From: JAJPHF01 sp035293805
GTDB lineage: Bacteria; Chloroflexota; UBA6077; JAJPHF01
NCBI GenBank assembly: GCA_035293805.1
Contig: DATGMD010000054.1
Span: 1-53,409, forward strand
Length of the DNA: 53,409 bases
Reading direction: 5' to 3'
Of this stretch, positions 15,366-23,591 are shown piece by piece. The translations under genes were made by a program, and so were the position numbers. Positions within the stretch are counted from its first letter, which is position 1. Each line of letters starts with the position of its first letter. The notes beneath the pieces are model-generated. The model made no database searches. It had not been told where the DNA came from and saw only the letters and a list, made by a program, of their open reading frames with translations.

Positions 15366-15758
15366 TTATTCAGCGTCTCGCCCGAGCAGCTTGCTCAGCC
15401 TCTCCGGCGACAGGTGCTTCGCCAAGTCGATGGCTGTCTGGTCGTCGCCTTTCTCCAGTGCGCCCTGAATGTTGATCAGCAGCACCATGTCACGAGTCGC
15501 TGGATTGCTGAGCAGCCGGTCGAACAGGGCGCGTTGCGCCTCGCGCCAGAGGGGATCGCTGGCCATCCACGCCTGGTGCTCTTCGTCGGTCTCGTGTTCG
15601 ACGTAGACGCGCTCAACGCTGTTCGCGTCGACCCCGTACACGGTACACCGGGATGTGCTGGACGTCGCGCGCTTCCCGCGTCCCGAGCCTCCATGCTGCC
15701 AGCATAGCTGCGAGATGGCTACGATCGGCTGGTCCTCGGCCGGCGTCTCGTCTGTCAC
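15366..15758 (-). CDS. hypothetical protein next to the integrase
   Basis: 130 residues from GTG 15758, with GGAGGGG upstream; a longer frame to 15836 is possible but enters repeat-like DNA. The N-terminal part includes QLCWQHGGSGRGKRATSSTS. The C-terminal half is helical and acidic/basic (VLLINIQGALEKGDDQTAID; LAKHLSPERLSKLLG). It converges on the integrase gene with 18 bases between stops. It lies between int and the tRNA, so it is probably the outermost prophage gene. Not recognised. Confidence 0.55.
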   Translation of the reverse strand: MTDETPAEDQPIVAISQLCWQHGGSGRGKRATSSTSRCTVYGVDANSVERVYVEHETDEEHQAWMASDPLWREAQRALFDRLLSNPATRDMVLLINIQGALEKGDDQTAIDLAKHLSPERLSKLLGRDAE

Positions 15759-15851
15759 TGGCCCCTCCACGGGTGGTTCCTTGCGGTGTGCAGATCCACT
15801 CGTCAGGCGGTCGGAAAACGGAGTGCATGTTGTCAAAATGTTGTCAAAATC

Positions 15852-15898
15852 GCCGAAACAGCGAGAACACCTCTGAGTGCGTTTCTCGCTGTTTCGGC
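15852..15898 (-). terminator. intrinsic terminator downstream of tRNA-Arg
   Basis: A perfect 16-bp inverted repeat (15852-15867 and 15883-15898) has a 15-nt loop. In the leftward direction it is followed by GATTTTG. It lies 21 bases past the tRNA 3' end, as expected for a tRNA terminator. The short direct repeat of ATGTTGTCAAA follows at about 15827-15848. Confidence 0.65.
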
Positions 15899-15918
15899 TT
15901 GCATAGGACGTTTCTAGA

Positions 15919-15995
15919 TGGTAGCCCCGGGGCGACTCGAACGCCCGACACGCGGTTTAGGAAACCGCTGCTCTATCCGCCTGAGCTACGGGGCC
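15919..15995 (-). tRNA. tRNA-Arg (anticodon CCU)
   Basis: The minus strand folds as a 77-nt cloverleaf with encoded CCA. The acceptor stem is GGCCCCG with CGGGGCT, closing in a G-U pair at 1-72. The D-arm starts TAGCTCAG, the anticodon loop is TTCCTAA (anticodon CCT, reading AGG), and the T-arm has GTTCGAGTC flanked by GGGC/GCCC pairs. Its 3' end faces the prophage, so it is the likely integration target. Confidence 0.93.
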
Positions 15996-16076
15996 TGGGC
16001 GGCCGCGCCCCGCGACGCCGCTGCTTAATGATAGCTGATCCGGCAGGCCGCCCTCGCGCGGCCCAGCGGCGGCGCC

Positions 16077-17138
16077 TTAGCGCTCGCGATCTAGCTGGTC
16101 CACGAAGCGATGGTCGTAGAAGCTGTCCACGTTCGCCGCGGCGGCGCCGGGGAGCGTGTCCTTGAGCGAGTCGACTACCGCTTGCAGGCCCTCACGCGAG
16201 ACGCGCAGGCTCGGAGTGAACGGCACCGTCTTGGCGAAGAAGTCGTACGTCTCCTGCAGCAGCTCGTCGTCGGCGCTGTCGAGCAGGGCCGCCAGCGCCT
16301 CTTTGCCCCACCGCGGGTCCTGTAAGTACCGCTCGATCGCGTGCCGATAGACACGCAGGAGGCCCGGCAAGGCCGGCGCGAGCCGGTCCATATCGCCGCG
16401 CCGCATGATCAGGCCGATGTTCTGATACGGCTGATCGTATAGCGGCACGAGCAGGTGCGCCCCGAAGCGGCGCGCGACTAGGCTGTCCGGCAGGGTCATC
16501 GAGCCGGTCTGAAGCTGCCCGGACTCCATGCCGGGCACCATACCCTCGCTGCCAACGGGTAACACTTGCACGTCGTTCAGTGTGAGGCCTAAGCGGCTTA
16601 GCGCCAGGCCCGTGGCGTAAGCGACGGGAGTGCCCGGGCGGTCCGAGCCCACCGCCTTGCCGCGCAGGTCATCGGCTGAGCGAATGTCGGGCATCGCCCA
16701 CATGCCAATAATGAAGCGGTCGAGCGCACCCGCGACGAACACCAGGTCGGCGCCGGCTACATTCGCCGAGACGAGCGCCGGCGCGGACACCTGCACGAGG
16801 TCCAGCTCGCCAGCGAGCAGGGCGCTGATCGAGGAGGCCGTGGCGATGCGTTGGACGTCGACGTCCAGCCCCTCCTGCTCCCACTCGCCCAGCCGGTTCG
16901 CGGCGACGATCGGCACGTGAACGCCGACCGTCGCGCCGTACGAGATGCGCAGGTGCTGCCGGGGCGCTGGCGCCGTGGCGATCGCGCTGCTGGCCGCGCT
17001 GGCGCTCGCCGCGTTCGACGTGCCGGCTGGCGCAGTCGGCGCCGGCGCACCACCGGAGGACGCTGCGCCGCTGCAAGCCGCCAGCAGCATCCCGGCCAGG
17101 AGGGGCACGAGCCGCCGACCGACGTACCCAGATCGCAT
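16077..17138 (-). CDS. NMT1/SsuA-type ABC substrate-binding lipoprotein
   Basis: 353 residues from ATG 17138, with RBS AGGAGAG. There is a lipoprotein signal with lipobox LLAACSG at residues 18-24, then an Ala/Pro/Ser-rich linker to about 60. The mature domain starts LRISYGATVGVHVPIVAANR and has ISALLAGELDLVQVSAPALV and IRSADDLRGKAVGSDRPGTP, typical of the NMT1/THI5-like fold that binds sulfonates, nitrate or pyrimidine precursors. No permease or ATPase gene is adjacent; the nearest transporter set is at 44740-48351. The ligand is unknown. Confidence 0.82.
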   Translation of the reverse strand: MRSGYVGRRLVPLLAGMLLAACSGAASSGGAPAPTAPAGTSNAASASAASSAIATAPAPRQHLRISYGATVGVHVPIVAANRLGEWEQEGLDVDVQRIATASSISALLAGELDLVQVSAPALVSANVAGADLVFVAGALDRFIIGMWAMPDIRSADDLRGKAVGSDRPGTPVAYATGLALSRLGLTLNDVQVLPVGSEGMVPGMESGQLQTGSMTLPDSLVARRFGAHLLVPLYDQPYQNIGLIMRRGDMDRLAPALPGLLRVYRHAIERYLQDPRWGKEALAALLDSADDELLQETYDFFAKTVPFTPSLRVSREGLQAVVDSLKDTLPGAAAANVDSFYDHRFVDQLDRER

Positions 17139-17423
17139 GGCTCTCCTCGCGTGCTCCGTAGTCGCGGCGATCTCGCGCCGCCTTTACCATGGCAGCGCGG
17201 CGCCGCGTTGTCAACCGGGCGAGCGGCGTGCTGGGCGTGCGGCGGCGTGTCCGCGCGGGGGCGCCGCCCGTTGGGCTCGCGTCCCGCGACGGCGCTGCGC
17301 TAAGCTGCTGCCGACCGTGCGGGAGCGCGCGGGCGGGGCGCCGACGTCAGCGCTGGAGAGGCGCCTTGAGGTCCGAGACGCTCGACCCGGCGCGGTGGAT
17401 CGCCCCGCGGGCGGCGCGTGGTG

Positions 17424-17705
17424 TCAGTGGGCGGGCAAGTGCGCCGCCATGGCGGCCGCGCAGTTGTTGCAGCAGAATGCCTGGTCCCCGCGCGACACCA
17501 TCGTCATCTCGTCGACGATCGGCGCGTTGCAGTGGGCGCAGCGCAGGTCGCCCGGGTGGTCCGGCGCGTGCGGGTCGGAGCCCATCCCGATCTGCTGCAT
17601 GGCCTCAGAGCAGTTGGGGCAGCAGTACGTCTTGTCACCCGCCACGACCTGGGTCGTGGGATCGACGATGGGGCTGCCACAGTGAGCGCAGGTGTTGACG
17701 GCCAT
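17424..17705 (-). CDS. double CxxC/CCxxC metal-binding protein (metallothionein-like)
   Basis: 93 residues from ATG 17705, with RBS AAAGGAGAT. It holds two tandem copies of the same unit: CAHCGSPIVDPTTQVVAGDK with YCCPNC (Cys 6, 9, 28, 29, 32), and CAHCNAPIVDEMTMVSRGDQ with FCCNNC (Cys 56, 59, 78, 79, 82). They are joined by a His/Asp/Pro linker. The CxxC...(Y/F)CCxxC pattern resembles bacterial metallothionein-like or MYM-type zinc knuckles. It may sequester or sense zinc or other soft metals in the cytoplasm. The long N-terminal extension of the frame to 18047 is not coding. Confidence 0.75.
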   Translation of the reverse strand: MAVNTCAHCGSPIVDPTTQVVAGDKTYCCPNCSEAMQQIGMGSDPHAPDHPGDLRCAHCNAPIVDEMTMVSRGDQAFCCNNCAAAMAAHLPAH

Positions 17706-17844
17706 TCGGCATCTCCTTTTGCGCGCCGGACGCGCATCCGGAGAGCTAGTGGGCAGGGGCCGTGCCAGCGGCGAGAAACGGCCGCGCGGAGGGCGACCGC
17801 GGGCCGCGTCCGCGGAGCACGTCGCGGCGCATGGGCGGCGCCAG

Positions 17845-18285
17845 TTAAGGAGCGGGCTCGGTCGGGACCACCGCCACGCTGTCGCCGCCGCCCACCCGCC
17901 CCAGGCGGACGAGCCAGGTGCGGACACGTGTCCGTAGGAGCGCGGTGCTGAACGGCTTGGTGATGTAGTCAACGGCGCCCAGCGCGAAGGCCTGCTGGAT
18001 CCGCTCGGGCTGATCGACGCCGGTGAGGAAGATGGCCGCGTGCTCACGCTCGGGCGCGCGCGCCCGCACCTCCTCGTAGATCTTGTAGCCGCCGCCGTCC
18101 GGCATGACGACGTCGAGCAACATCAGGTCCGGCTCGTGCGTCAGCGCGAGGCTGACTGCGCCCGCGGCATCCTGGGCAACGTAGAGCCGATAGCCATCCT
18201 GCTCCAGCACGTCGATGAGCAGGCTGACGATCTCCGGATCGTCGTCGGCAATGAGGATGGTCGGCCGGTCGTCGCGAATACCCAT
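17845..18285 (-). CDS. receiver-only response regulator (CheY-like)
   Basis: 146 residues from ATG 18285, with RBS GGAAGG. It has the acidic pocket ADDDPE (about 14-19), phospho-acceptor Asp in LMLLDVVMPDGGG (about 60), Thr in FLTGVDQP and Lys in DYITKPFS, so it is a complete receiver. There is no output domain, only a short Gly/Val/Pro-rich tail. No kinase is nearby, so it is an orphan. It lies 22 bases downstream of ndk on the same strand. Confidence 0.88.
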   Translation of the reverse strand: MGIRDDRPTILIADDDPEIVSLLIDVLEQDGYRLYVAQDAAGAVSLALTHEPDLMLLDVVMPDGGGYKIYEEVRARAPEREHAAIFLTGVDQPERIQQAFALGAVDYITKPFSTALLRTRVRTWLVRLGRVGGGDSVAVVPTEPAP

Positions 18286-18307
18286 GGCGCCCTTCCGTGC
18301 AGTCACC

Positions 18308-18757
18308 CTATTCGAGGATCCAGCGGTCGGTCGCGCGCTCGTAGGTCACGAGCTCCTCGGGACGGAAGAAGAGAGCAACCTCCGTGGCGGCCGTCTCGGG
18401 CGAGTCAGACGCGTGGATCAGATTGCGGCCGATCTCCAGTGCCCAGTCGCCGCGAATCGTGCCGGGCGCGGCCGCCACGGGGTTGGTCGCCCCCACGGTC
18501 GCCCGCACCACGGCGACGGCCTCCGGCCCCTCGAACACGCCGACGACCACTGGCGAGGACGTGATGTACTGGATGAGGCCCGGGAAGAACGGCTTGCCCT
18601 CGTGGACGCCGTAGTGGCGGCGCGCGAGCGCCTCGTCCACGGCGATGAGCTTCAGGCCGACGAGCTTGAGCCCTCGCGCTTCCAGCCGGCTGAGCACGCC
18701 GCCGATCAGACCGCGCTGCACGGCATCGGGTTTGACGATGATAAGCGTTCGCTGCAT
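18308..18757 (-). CDS. ndk: nucleoside diphosphate kinase
   Basis: 149 residues from ATG 18757. The NDK signatures are clear: MQRTLIIVKPDAVQRGLIGG at the N-terminus and the active-site His in NLIHASDSPETA near residue 117. It transfers the gamma phosphate of ATP to nucleoside diphosphates through a phospho-His intermediate and balances NTP pools. Length fits the family (about 140-150). The response-regulator gene follows closely. Confidence 0.95.
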   Translation of the reverse strand: MQRTLIIVKPDAVQRGLIGGVLSRLEARGLKLVGLKLIAVDEALARRHYGVHEGKPFFPGLIQYITSSPVVVGVFEGPEAVAVVRATVGATNPVAAAPGTIRGDWALEIGRNLIHASDSPETAATEVALFFRPEELVTYERATDRWILE

Positions 18758-18890
18758 TTCCCCTCCGCGCCGTGCCAGTATATCACTCGACTGGGTAATT
18801 CAATTTCCATGCCTGGCGCGGCGCCGCCGCCTGGTCGCCCCGCGGTCCGCCGACCCACGATAGCGGCCCGCCTGCCGCCGTTTGGCCCGT

Positions 18891-18920
18891 TTGACAGCGG
18901 CTCCGGGCCTGTGCCATCAT
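18891..18920 (+). promoter_or_regulatory. candidate promoter upstream of the alpha/beta hydrolase
   Basis: TTGACA at 18891-18896 is separated by 18 bp from CATCAT at 18915-18920 (four of six consensus bases). The start codon at 18981 lies 60 bases further on. The remaining ndk-hydrolase spacer shows nothing else. Confidence 0.4.
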
Positions 18921-18980
18921 GGGCGCGCTTGCCGCAGCAAAGGACTGGCAGGGGCCGAGGCCGCGGCGCGGGGGTGAGCG

Positions 18981-19868
18981 ATGATTGAGCAGGGCTCTGC
19001 CGGGGGCGTGGCGTACGATCCGACGCCGCGCTACGGGGTGCGCACGTTCGACGTGGCGTACCGTCGCGACGGTGCAGAGGCGTTCCAGGCCCGCGTCTAC
19101 CAGCCGGAGGGCGCGGGGCCGTTCCCGGGACTGCTGTACGTTCACGGGGGACAGTGGGTGCGCGGCGACCGCCTGGCCACGGCCGAGGATGGCCACGCGC
19201 TCGCCGCGAGCGGGCTCGTCGTGTTCGCGCCCGACTTTCACAACGGTAGTGCCGAGCACCCGTACCCCGTGGCCGTGGCGGACGTCCACTATGCCGCGCG
19301 GTGGCTCAAGGCGCACGCGGGCGAGCTGAACGCGGTGCCCGAGCGGCTCGGCGGGCTGGGCAGCTCGAGCGGCGGCCACCTGATCACGCTCGTCGCCATG
19401 CGGCCGCACGACCCGCGCTACGCCGCCGTCCCGCTGCCCGAGGCGCCCGCGACGGAGGCCACGCTAGCCTATCTGGTGCTCGTCTGGCCGATCCTGGACC
19501 CGCTGGGCCGCTTCATCTTCGCGCAAGCGACGGGACGCGACGACATCGTGGCGTCGACGCGCACGTTCTTCCGACCGTGGGAGACCGTGTGGGAGGGCAA
19601 CCCCACCACGATTCTGGAGCGCGGCGAGGCGGTCGAGCTGCCGCCCGCCCTCGTCGTCCAGGGCACGATCGACGCGAACGTAACGCCCGCGCTCCAGCAG
19701 CGGTTCGCGGCCGCCTACCGCGCGGCCGGCGGCCAGGTGGACGTGGCCCTGTTCCCGGACCAGCCCCACCTGTTCACGCGCCAGGCGGGTTCCGAGACCG
19801 ACCGCGCCCACGCGCTCATCCGCGACTTCATCGCCCGCCAGCTCAACGCGGATCCGACGCCGCGGTGA
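18981..19868 (+). CDS. alpha/beta hydrolase (esterase/lipase-like)
   Basis: 295 residues from ATG 18981. The oxyanion-hole motif YVHGGQW (about 53-59) and nucleophile elbow GLGSSSGGH (Ser about 133) are followed by Asp in VQGTIDANVT and His in FPDQPHLFTR, giving a full Ser-Asp-His triad. The HGG motif points to the hormone-sensitive-lipase/BD-FAE-like esterase group. No signal peptide is seen, so it is probably cytoplasmic. It is monocistronic in appearance. Substrate unknown. Confidence 0.85.
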   Translation: MIEQGSAGGVAYDPTPRYGVRTFDVAYRRDGAEAFQARVYQPEGAGPFPGLLYVHGGQWVRGDRLATAEDGHALAASGLVVFAPDFHNGSAEHPYPVAVADVHYAARWLKAHAGELNAVPERLGGLGSSSGGHLITLVAMRPHDPRYAAVPLPEAPATEATLAYLVLVWPILDPLGRFIFAQATGRDDIVASTRTFFRPWETVWEGNPTTILERGEAVELPPALVVQGTIDANVTPALQQRFAAAYRAAGGQVDVALFPDQPHLFTRQAGSETDRAHALIRDFIARQLNADPTPR

Positions 19869-19912
19869 GTGCCGCGCGGTCTGCCCACCGCGCGAAAGCG
19901 GGCGAATTCGCG

Positions 19913-19941
19913 TTGTAGGGTCCGGAACCGTGTGGTAGAAT
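19913..19941 (+). promoter_or_regulatory. promoter of the Cys-rich small gene
   Basis: TTGTAG (19913-19918), a 17-bp spacer and TAGAAT (19936-19941) form a good sigma70-type promoter. The predicted transcript starts near 19948, about ten bases before the GGAGG at 19958-19962, giving a very short leader. Confidence 0.6.
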
Positions 19942-19969
19942 TCGCCAAATCCAGCGCGGAGGCTCCACG

Positions 19970-20242
19970 ATCATTCGCGACCATCCGGACTGGCGTCGGT
20001 ACCGCCAGGCCTGCCCCTACTATCGCGAGCGCTGGGCCGTCGACGACGAGGAAGGCGTCGACGGGAATGTCTTGCTGTACCAGATTATCTGCCTCCAGAA
20101 CACCCCCCCGGTGGATCTCGCCGAGCAGGACCGCTGCATGAAGTCGCGCACTCGTTGCTGGCGGCTCGCGCGCACCAAAGGGCGCGGGGCTCGCGACGAG
20201 GCAACCGCCGCCCCGGTTGGCGGGCGCGAGGCCGCTGGCTAG
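19970..20242 (+). CDS. Cys-rich small protein with apparent non-AUG start
   Basis: 90 residues ending at TAG 20240-20242. The peptide (IIRDHPDWRRYRQACPYYRE, then LLYQIICLQNTPPVDLAEQD, RCMKSRTRCWRL) has four Cys, regular composition and codon use like its neighbours, so it is very probably real. A promoter and GGAGG (19958-19962) precede it, but no ATG, GTG or TTG lies in frame between the upstream stop and the conserved region. The likely start is ATC 19970 or ATT 19973, or ACG 19967. The four Cys could bind zinc or an Fe-S cluster. Family not recognised. Confidence 0.62.
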   Translation: MIRDHPDWRRYRQACPYYRERWAVDDEEGVDGNVLLYQIICLQNTPPVDLAEQDRCMKSRTRCWRLARTKGRGARDEATAAPVGGREAAG

Positions 20243-20330
20243 CCGCGAGCCGCATCGCTGGCGCGGGCCGTCGCGTCCTGTCTCACGCCTGGTCCCCTCC
20301 TCGCTGAAGCAATTGGCCTAGAGCAGCCGC

Positions 20331-20873
20331 CTACCGCACGCGGCTAGCGGCGATCACCGCGCCGAGCGCGAGGAAGAGGCCCCGCGGGCTGAGCAGCTGG
20401 CCCAGGGCCAGCCGCAGCGCGGCGGCCAAGCGCAGGTCCAGCGGGATCGGCGCGGGGAGGCCGGCCAGGGCGGCGAGCCCCGGCACGATGAGCGCGCCAA
20501 GGAAGAGCGTCACGACGGCGACGGCGGCCAGGCCGGCGCCTCGCTTGCGGTTCGCCGCCATGGTAACGGCCTCGCCCACTACGGCGCCGAGCAGCAGCAG
20601 GCCGAAGAGCTGGAAGAACGGCACGAAGGCCAGCACATAGGTGCCGACGGCCGCGACGACCAGCCCTGCGGCAGCGGCGCGCAGGTAGTAGAGGACCGGA
20701 ACGTCGTAGACGGGGCTCTTCCGCACGCGAGCGCAGGCACGGCAGCGCGCCCCGACAGGGGTCATGACCAGGCAGCGCGGGCAGATGGGCGTGTTGCACC
20801 GACCACAGCGGAGCGCGGTCTCGACCTGCGGGTCGGCGGCGCACGGAACGACGACCGGCCCTTCCTCGGTCAC
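20331..20873 (-). CDS. B-box zinc-finger membrane protein
   Basis: 180 residues from GTG 20873. The N-terminal ~50 residues carry a B-box-like zinc finger (CAADPQVETALRCGRCNTPI and CPRCLVMTPVGARCRACARV). After a short linker come four hydrophobic segments between about 60 and 178 (e.g. LVVAAVGTYVLAFVPFFQLF, LAAVAVVTLFLGALIVPGLA). Such proteins are common in Chloroflexota and Actinobacteria and have no known function; sometimes they precede rhomboid-like domains, but no catalytic GxSG is seen here. Confidence 0.75.
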   Translation of the reverse strand: MTEEGPVVVPCAADPQVETALRCGRCNTPICPRCLVMTPVGARCRACARVRKSPVYDVPVLYYLRAAAAGLVVAAVGTYVLAFVPFFQLFGLLLLGAVVGEAVTMAANRKRGAGLAAVAVVTLFLGALIVPGLAALAGLPAPIPLDLRLAAALRLALGQLLSPRGLFLALGAVIAASRVR

Positions 20874-20930
20874 GGCCGCTCCGCCGGGGCCGGGCGCTGG
20901 AGTTGCTGCCCACCAGCCGTCGCTGAGCAG

Positions 20931-20946
20931 TGTTTCACGTGGAACA
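20931..20946. promoter_or_regulatory. ParB-binding parS site
   Basis: TGTTTCACGTGGAACA matches the widely conserved parS palindrome (TGTTTCACGTGAAACA) at 15 of 16 positions. It lies in the spacer between the B-box gene and the GT9 genes. ParB loads at parS for chromosome segregation, usually near the origin. Confidence 0.75.
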
Positions 20947-20992
20947 CTCCAGGATGCCCTGTGCCGGCACCTGCCAAGCGTGACGTGGCTCG

Positions 20993-21008
20993 CGCTTCAC
21001 GTGAAGCG
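20993..21008. promoter_or_regulatory. degenerate parS-like palindrome
   Basis: CGCTTCACGTGAAGCG is a perfect 16-bp palindrome with the parS core TTCACGTGAA; it differs from consensus at the outer positions (12 of 16). It is 62 bp (start to start) from the better site and may be a secondary ParB site or a chance E-box-like palindrome. Confidence 0.4.
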
Positions 21009-21045
21009 GCTCGTCTGCCAGCGCGCGCCCGCGGACGGCTCATCC

Positions 21046-22248
21046 TCAGCCCCCACCTTTGCTCGCGGGTCGCGCCAACGAGAGCCGGGTACCATCCGCG
21101 GGCCGAAGCAAGTCCAGCAGGGCTGCCAGGACGGTATCCGGCTGCAGCTCGCGCATGCAGACGTGGGCCCCGTCCGGCAGCTTGCACTCCGCGGGCGCCC
21201 GCAGATCGTAGCACGGACCGCAGGGCACTGGGCGTCGCACCACCGCGGCCCGCGCGCCCAGCGGTCCCGTCTGCACGGGATCGGTCGGGCCGTAGATGCC
21301 CAGCACCGGCCGTCCCAGCGCCGCCGCTACGTGCAGCGGGCCGGTATCGCCACTCACCACTGCCTCGGCACCTGCCAGGAGCGCCGCCAGCTCGAGCAGC
21401 GACGTGCCCACCAGCGGGACCGCACTCGCCCGCGCGCCCGCCGCCACCGCCGCGACGAGCGCCCGCTCTCCCGCTCCGCCCGACAGCACCACGCGCAGCC
21501 CAAGCTCGCGCGCGGCGGCGTGCGCCAGTTGCCCCCAGGCCGTCGCCGGCCACCGCTTGGCGCTGCCGTTCGACGCCCCCGGATGGAGAACCAGATACCG
21601 TTCGCCGGGCGCGAGCCCAGGGACCCGGTAGTCCGTGGCCGGCGCCGTCAGCCGTGGGACCGGCGGCCCGTTGGCTCCGACGCGGCGGGCCAGGTCGAGA
21701 CAGTACTCGACTTCGTGCTGCCGCCGCTCGTAGCGGCGGCCAGGCGCCGGGAGGTTGAACGCAAACGGGTAGGCATGCGCCGCATAGCCGACGCGGTAGC
21801 GCGCGCCGCTGAGCAAGGCCAGCGCCCCGGCGGGCCGGCCGTGCAGCGCCAGACACAGATCGAAGCGCGCCGTCCGCAACTGCCGCACGAGCGCCAGCAC
21901 CTCGCCCAGGTGCCGCCAGCCGGCCGGCCGGCGGTAGCGGTTCACGTCGAGCGCTAGCGTCCGGTCGACGCCGGGGATCAGCGTCGCCAGCGGCCGCGTG
22001 TAGGGCAACGTGAGCAGGGTCAGCTCGGCGGCTGGGTAGGCCGCGCGGAGGGCGGCGAGGGCCGGCGCAGCGAACACCAGATCGCCCAGCAGGTCCAGGC
22101 GAATCACGAGGATCCGCCGCACCCGCGCCGGCTCCGGTGGCGCGACGCGGCCGCCGGCCAGGCGCGTCGCCAGGCCCAGCCCGCCGAACACGCCCCAGGC
22201 CGCCGCATCGGCCGCGCGCCGCGCGTGCGCCCATAGCCCGCCGCTCAT
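21046..22248 (-). CDS. GT9 glycosyltransferase (heptosyltransferase-like)
   Basis: 400 residues from ATG 22248, which overlaps the stop of the upstream GT9 gene (ATGA); the frame extends to 22464 but that part is inside the neighbour. N-terminal RRILVIRLDLLGDLVFAAPA is the GT9 acceptor-domain start; the donor domain has LVLHPGASNGSAKRWPATAW and EAVVSGDTGPLHVAAALGRP, then a Cys cluster (PCGPCYDLRAPAECKL). GT9 enzymes add heptose or related sugars to surface glycolipids. The acceptor in this organism is unknown. Confidence 0.86.
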   Translation of the reverse strand: MSGGLWAHARRAADAAAWGVFGGLGLATRLAGGRVAPPEPARVRRILVIRLDLLGDLVFAAPALAALRAAYPAAELTLLTLPYTRPLATLIPGVDRTLALDVNRYRRPAGWRHLGEVLALVRQLRTARFDLCLALHGRPAGALALLSGARYRVGYAAHAYPFAFNLPAPGRRYERRQHEVEYCLDLARRVGANGPPVPRLTAPATDYRVPGLAPGERYLVLHPGASNGSAKRWPATAWGQLAHAAARELGLRVVLSGGAGERALVAAVAAGARASAVPLVGTSLLELAALLAGAEAVVSGDTGPLHVAAALGRPVLGIYGPTDPVQTGPLGARAAVVRRPVPCGPCYDLRAPAECKLPDGAHVCMRELQPDTVLAALLDLLRPADGTRLSLARPASKGGG

Positions 22249-23591
22249 CGCTGGCTGCTCACTGTACCAGCCGCGCGAGACACCGCCAGCGGGGTGCGCG
22301 CCGCTAGCGCGCCGGCGGCCGCGGTGGGCGCCGGTCCGGCTATCGGCGCGCCGAGCACGGCCAGTGCGGCGTCGATCACCGCCATGGGGTGGATTGCGCG
22401 CATACACGCCGGCTCGGTGCGGGCGCCGCACGGCGGCGCGAGCAGGTTGCCGCACGGACTGCACGGCAACGCCGACCGCACGATCTCGTGGGCGCCCCGC
22501 CCGCGAGGGCCGAAGCGCGCGGGAGCAGTTGGGCCGAACACGTGGACACTCGGGACGCCGACCGCCGCGGCCAGGTGGAGCGGCCCACTGTCCACGCCGA
22601 GCACAAGCGTGCAGCGCGCGAACAGGCCCGCCAGGCCGTCCCAGTCCAGCGCCCCCGTCGCATCCACCGCGTCGGTCTGCATGCCAGCCCGCACCGCGGC
22701 GACCAGGTCACGCTCGGCCCGGCTACCCGTGAGGATGATCCGGGCCCCCAGCCGGCGCCCCAGCGCGTCGGCCACCGCGCTCCAGTAAGCAGCCGGCCAC
22801 AGCTTGACGGAAGCGCCCGTACCGGGATGAATCGCGACCAGTGGCGTCTCCGCCGGGACGCCGCGCTCCCGCAGGAAGCGCGCGGCGGCTGCCTGCCCCG
22901 CTGGCGACGGCGCAGCGACCACCGGCTCGGGGCCGCTAGCTGGCTGCGGGACGCCCAGCACGCCGAGGAGCGCGACGACCGCCCGCCAGTTCTCCGTAAC
23001 GCTGTGCTGCGCGAGGTCGGGCGGCAGCGCGTGGGTGAGAAAGGCGCGGCTCTCGGCCACGCCGTAGCCCAGCCGCAATGGGATGCCCGCGTAGGCTGCC
23101 AGCGCCGCGCCCCACCAGTGGTCAGCGCGCAGCACGAGCGCGATGTCGTAACGGTCACGGCGCAGCCGACGGGCCTCGGTAATAAGCTGCCAGTACGGCG
23201 CCCACGGCTGGCCGGGCGGCTGGCGGGTGAAGCCGGGGAACGCGCAGGTGCGGACCGTGTCGATTTCCGGCCGCCCGGCGAGCGCGGGCCGCGCCCAGGG
23301 CCCGACGAGGGCGGTGATCCTGCCGTCGGGCAGCGCCGCGCGCAGGAGGCCCAGCGCGGGCGTTGTCAGCAGCAAGTCTCCCAGATGGTCGGGGCGGATC
23401 ACGAGAACGCGCGACCGCCGCGCGCTCCGTGCGTGTCCCGCCGGCCCCGGCCCGGCGCCCGGGAGCGACCGGACGGCGCCAACCGCCGCCCGCGAGCGGC
23501 CGGTCGCCCCGCGCGGGCGGCCCAGCGGCAGCGCCAGTGCCTTTAGGAGCACGCGCCGCCAGGCTGTTCGGGCCGCGCCCGCTCGTCTCAC
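22245..23591 (-). CDS. GT9 glycosyltransferase (heptosyltransferase-like)
   Basis: 448 residues from the annotated start at 23591; the first ~55 residues are Arg/Ala/Pro-rich and the true start may be internal. The conserved domain begins SRVLVIRPDHLGDLLLTTPA, with donor-site motifs VAIHPGTGASVKLWPAAYWS and LGVDSGPLHLAAAVGVPSVH and a C-terminal Cys cluster (PCSPCGNLLAPPCGA). It overlaps the second GT9 gene by ATGA, so the two are co-translated and probably act in succession on the same glycan. Confidence 0.86.
   Translation of the reverse strand: MRRAGAARTAWRRVLLKALALPLGRPRGATGRSRAAVGAVRSLPGAGPGPAGHARSARRSRVLVIRPDHLGDLLLTTPALGLLRAALPDGRITALVGPWARPALAGRPEIDTVRTCAFPGFTRQPPGQPWAPYWQLITEARRLRRDRYDIALVLRADHWWGAALAAYAGIPLRLGYGVAESRAFLTHALPPDLAQHSVTENWRAVVALLGVLGVPQPASGPEPVVAAPSPAGQAAAARFLRERGVPAETPLVAIHPGTGASVKLWPAAYWSAVADALGRRLGARIILTGSRAERDLVAAVRAGMQTDAVDATGALDWDGLAGLFARCTLVLGVDSGPLHLAAAVGVPSVHVFGPTAPARFGPRGRGAHEIVRSALPCSPCGNLLAPPCGARTEPACMRAIHPMAVIDAALAVLGAPIAGPAPTAAAGALAARTPLAVSRAAGTVSSQR

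Larger units (their letters stand above)
142..15918. mobile_element. cryptic prophage (right part), ending at tRNA-Arg
   Basis: The block contains portal, terminase large subunit, tail fibre, adaptor, lysin, holin-like, RusA, replication protein, divergent repressor-type regulators, excisionase and tyrosine integrase. The integrase end lies next to tRNA-Arg(CCU), whose 3' end (15919) faces the prophage, the usual geometry for integration into a tRNA 3' end. No capsid, protease or tape-measure gene is visible, so either the element continues left of the window or these were lost. Frameshifts in several genes indicate that it is decaying. The attL/attR core could not be identified because only one boundary is present. 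Confidence 0.8.
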
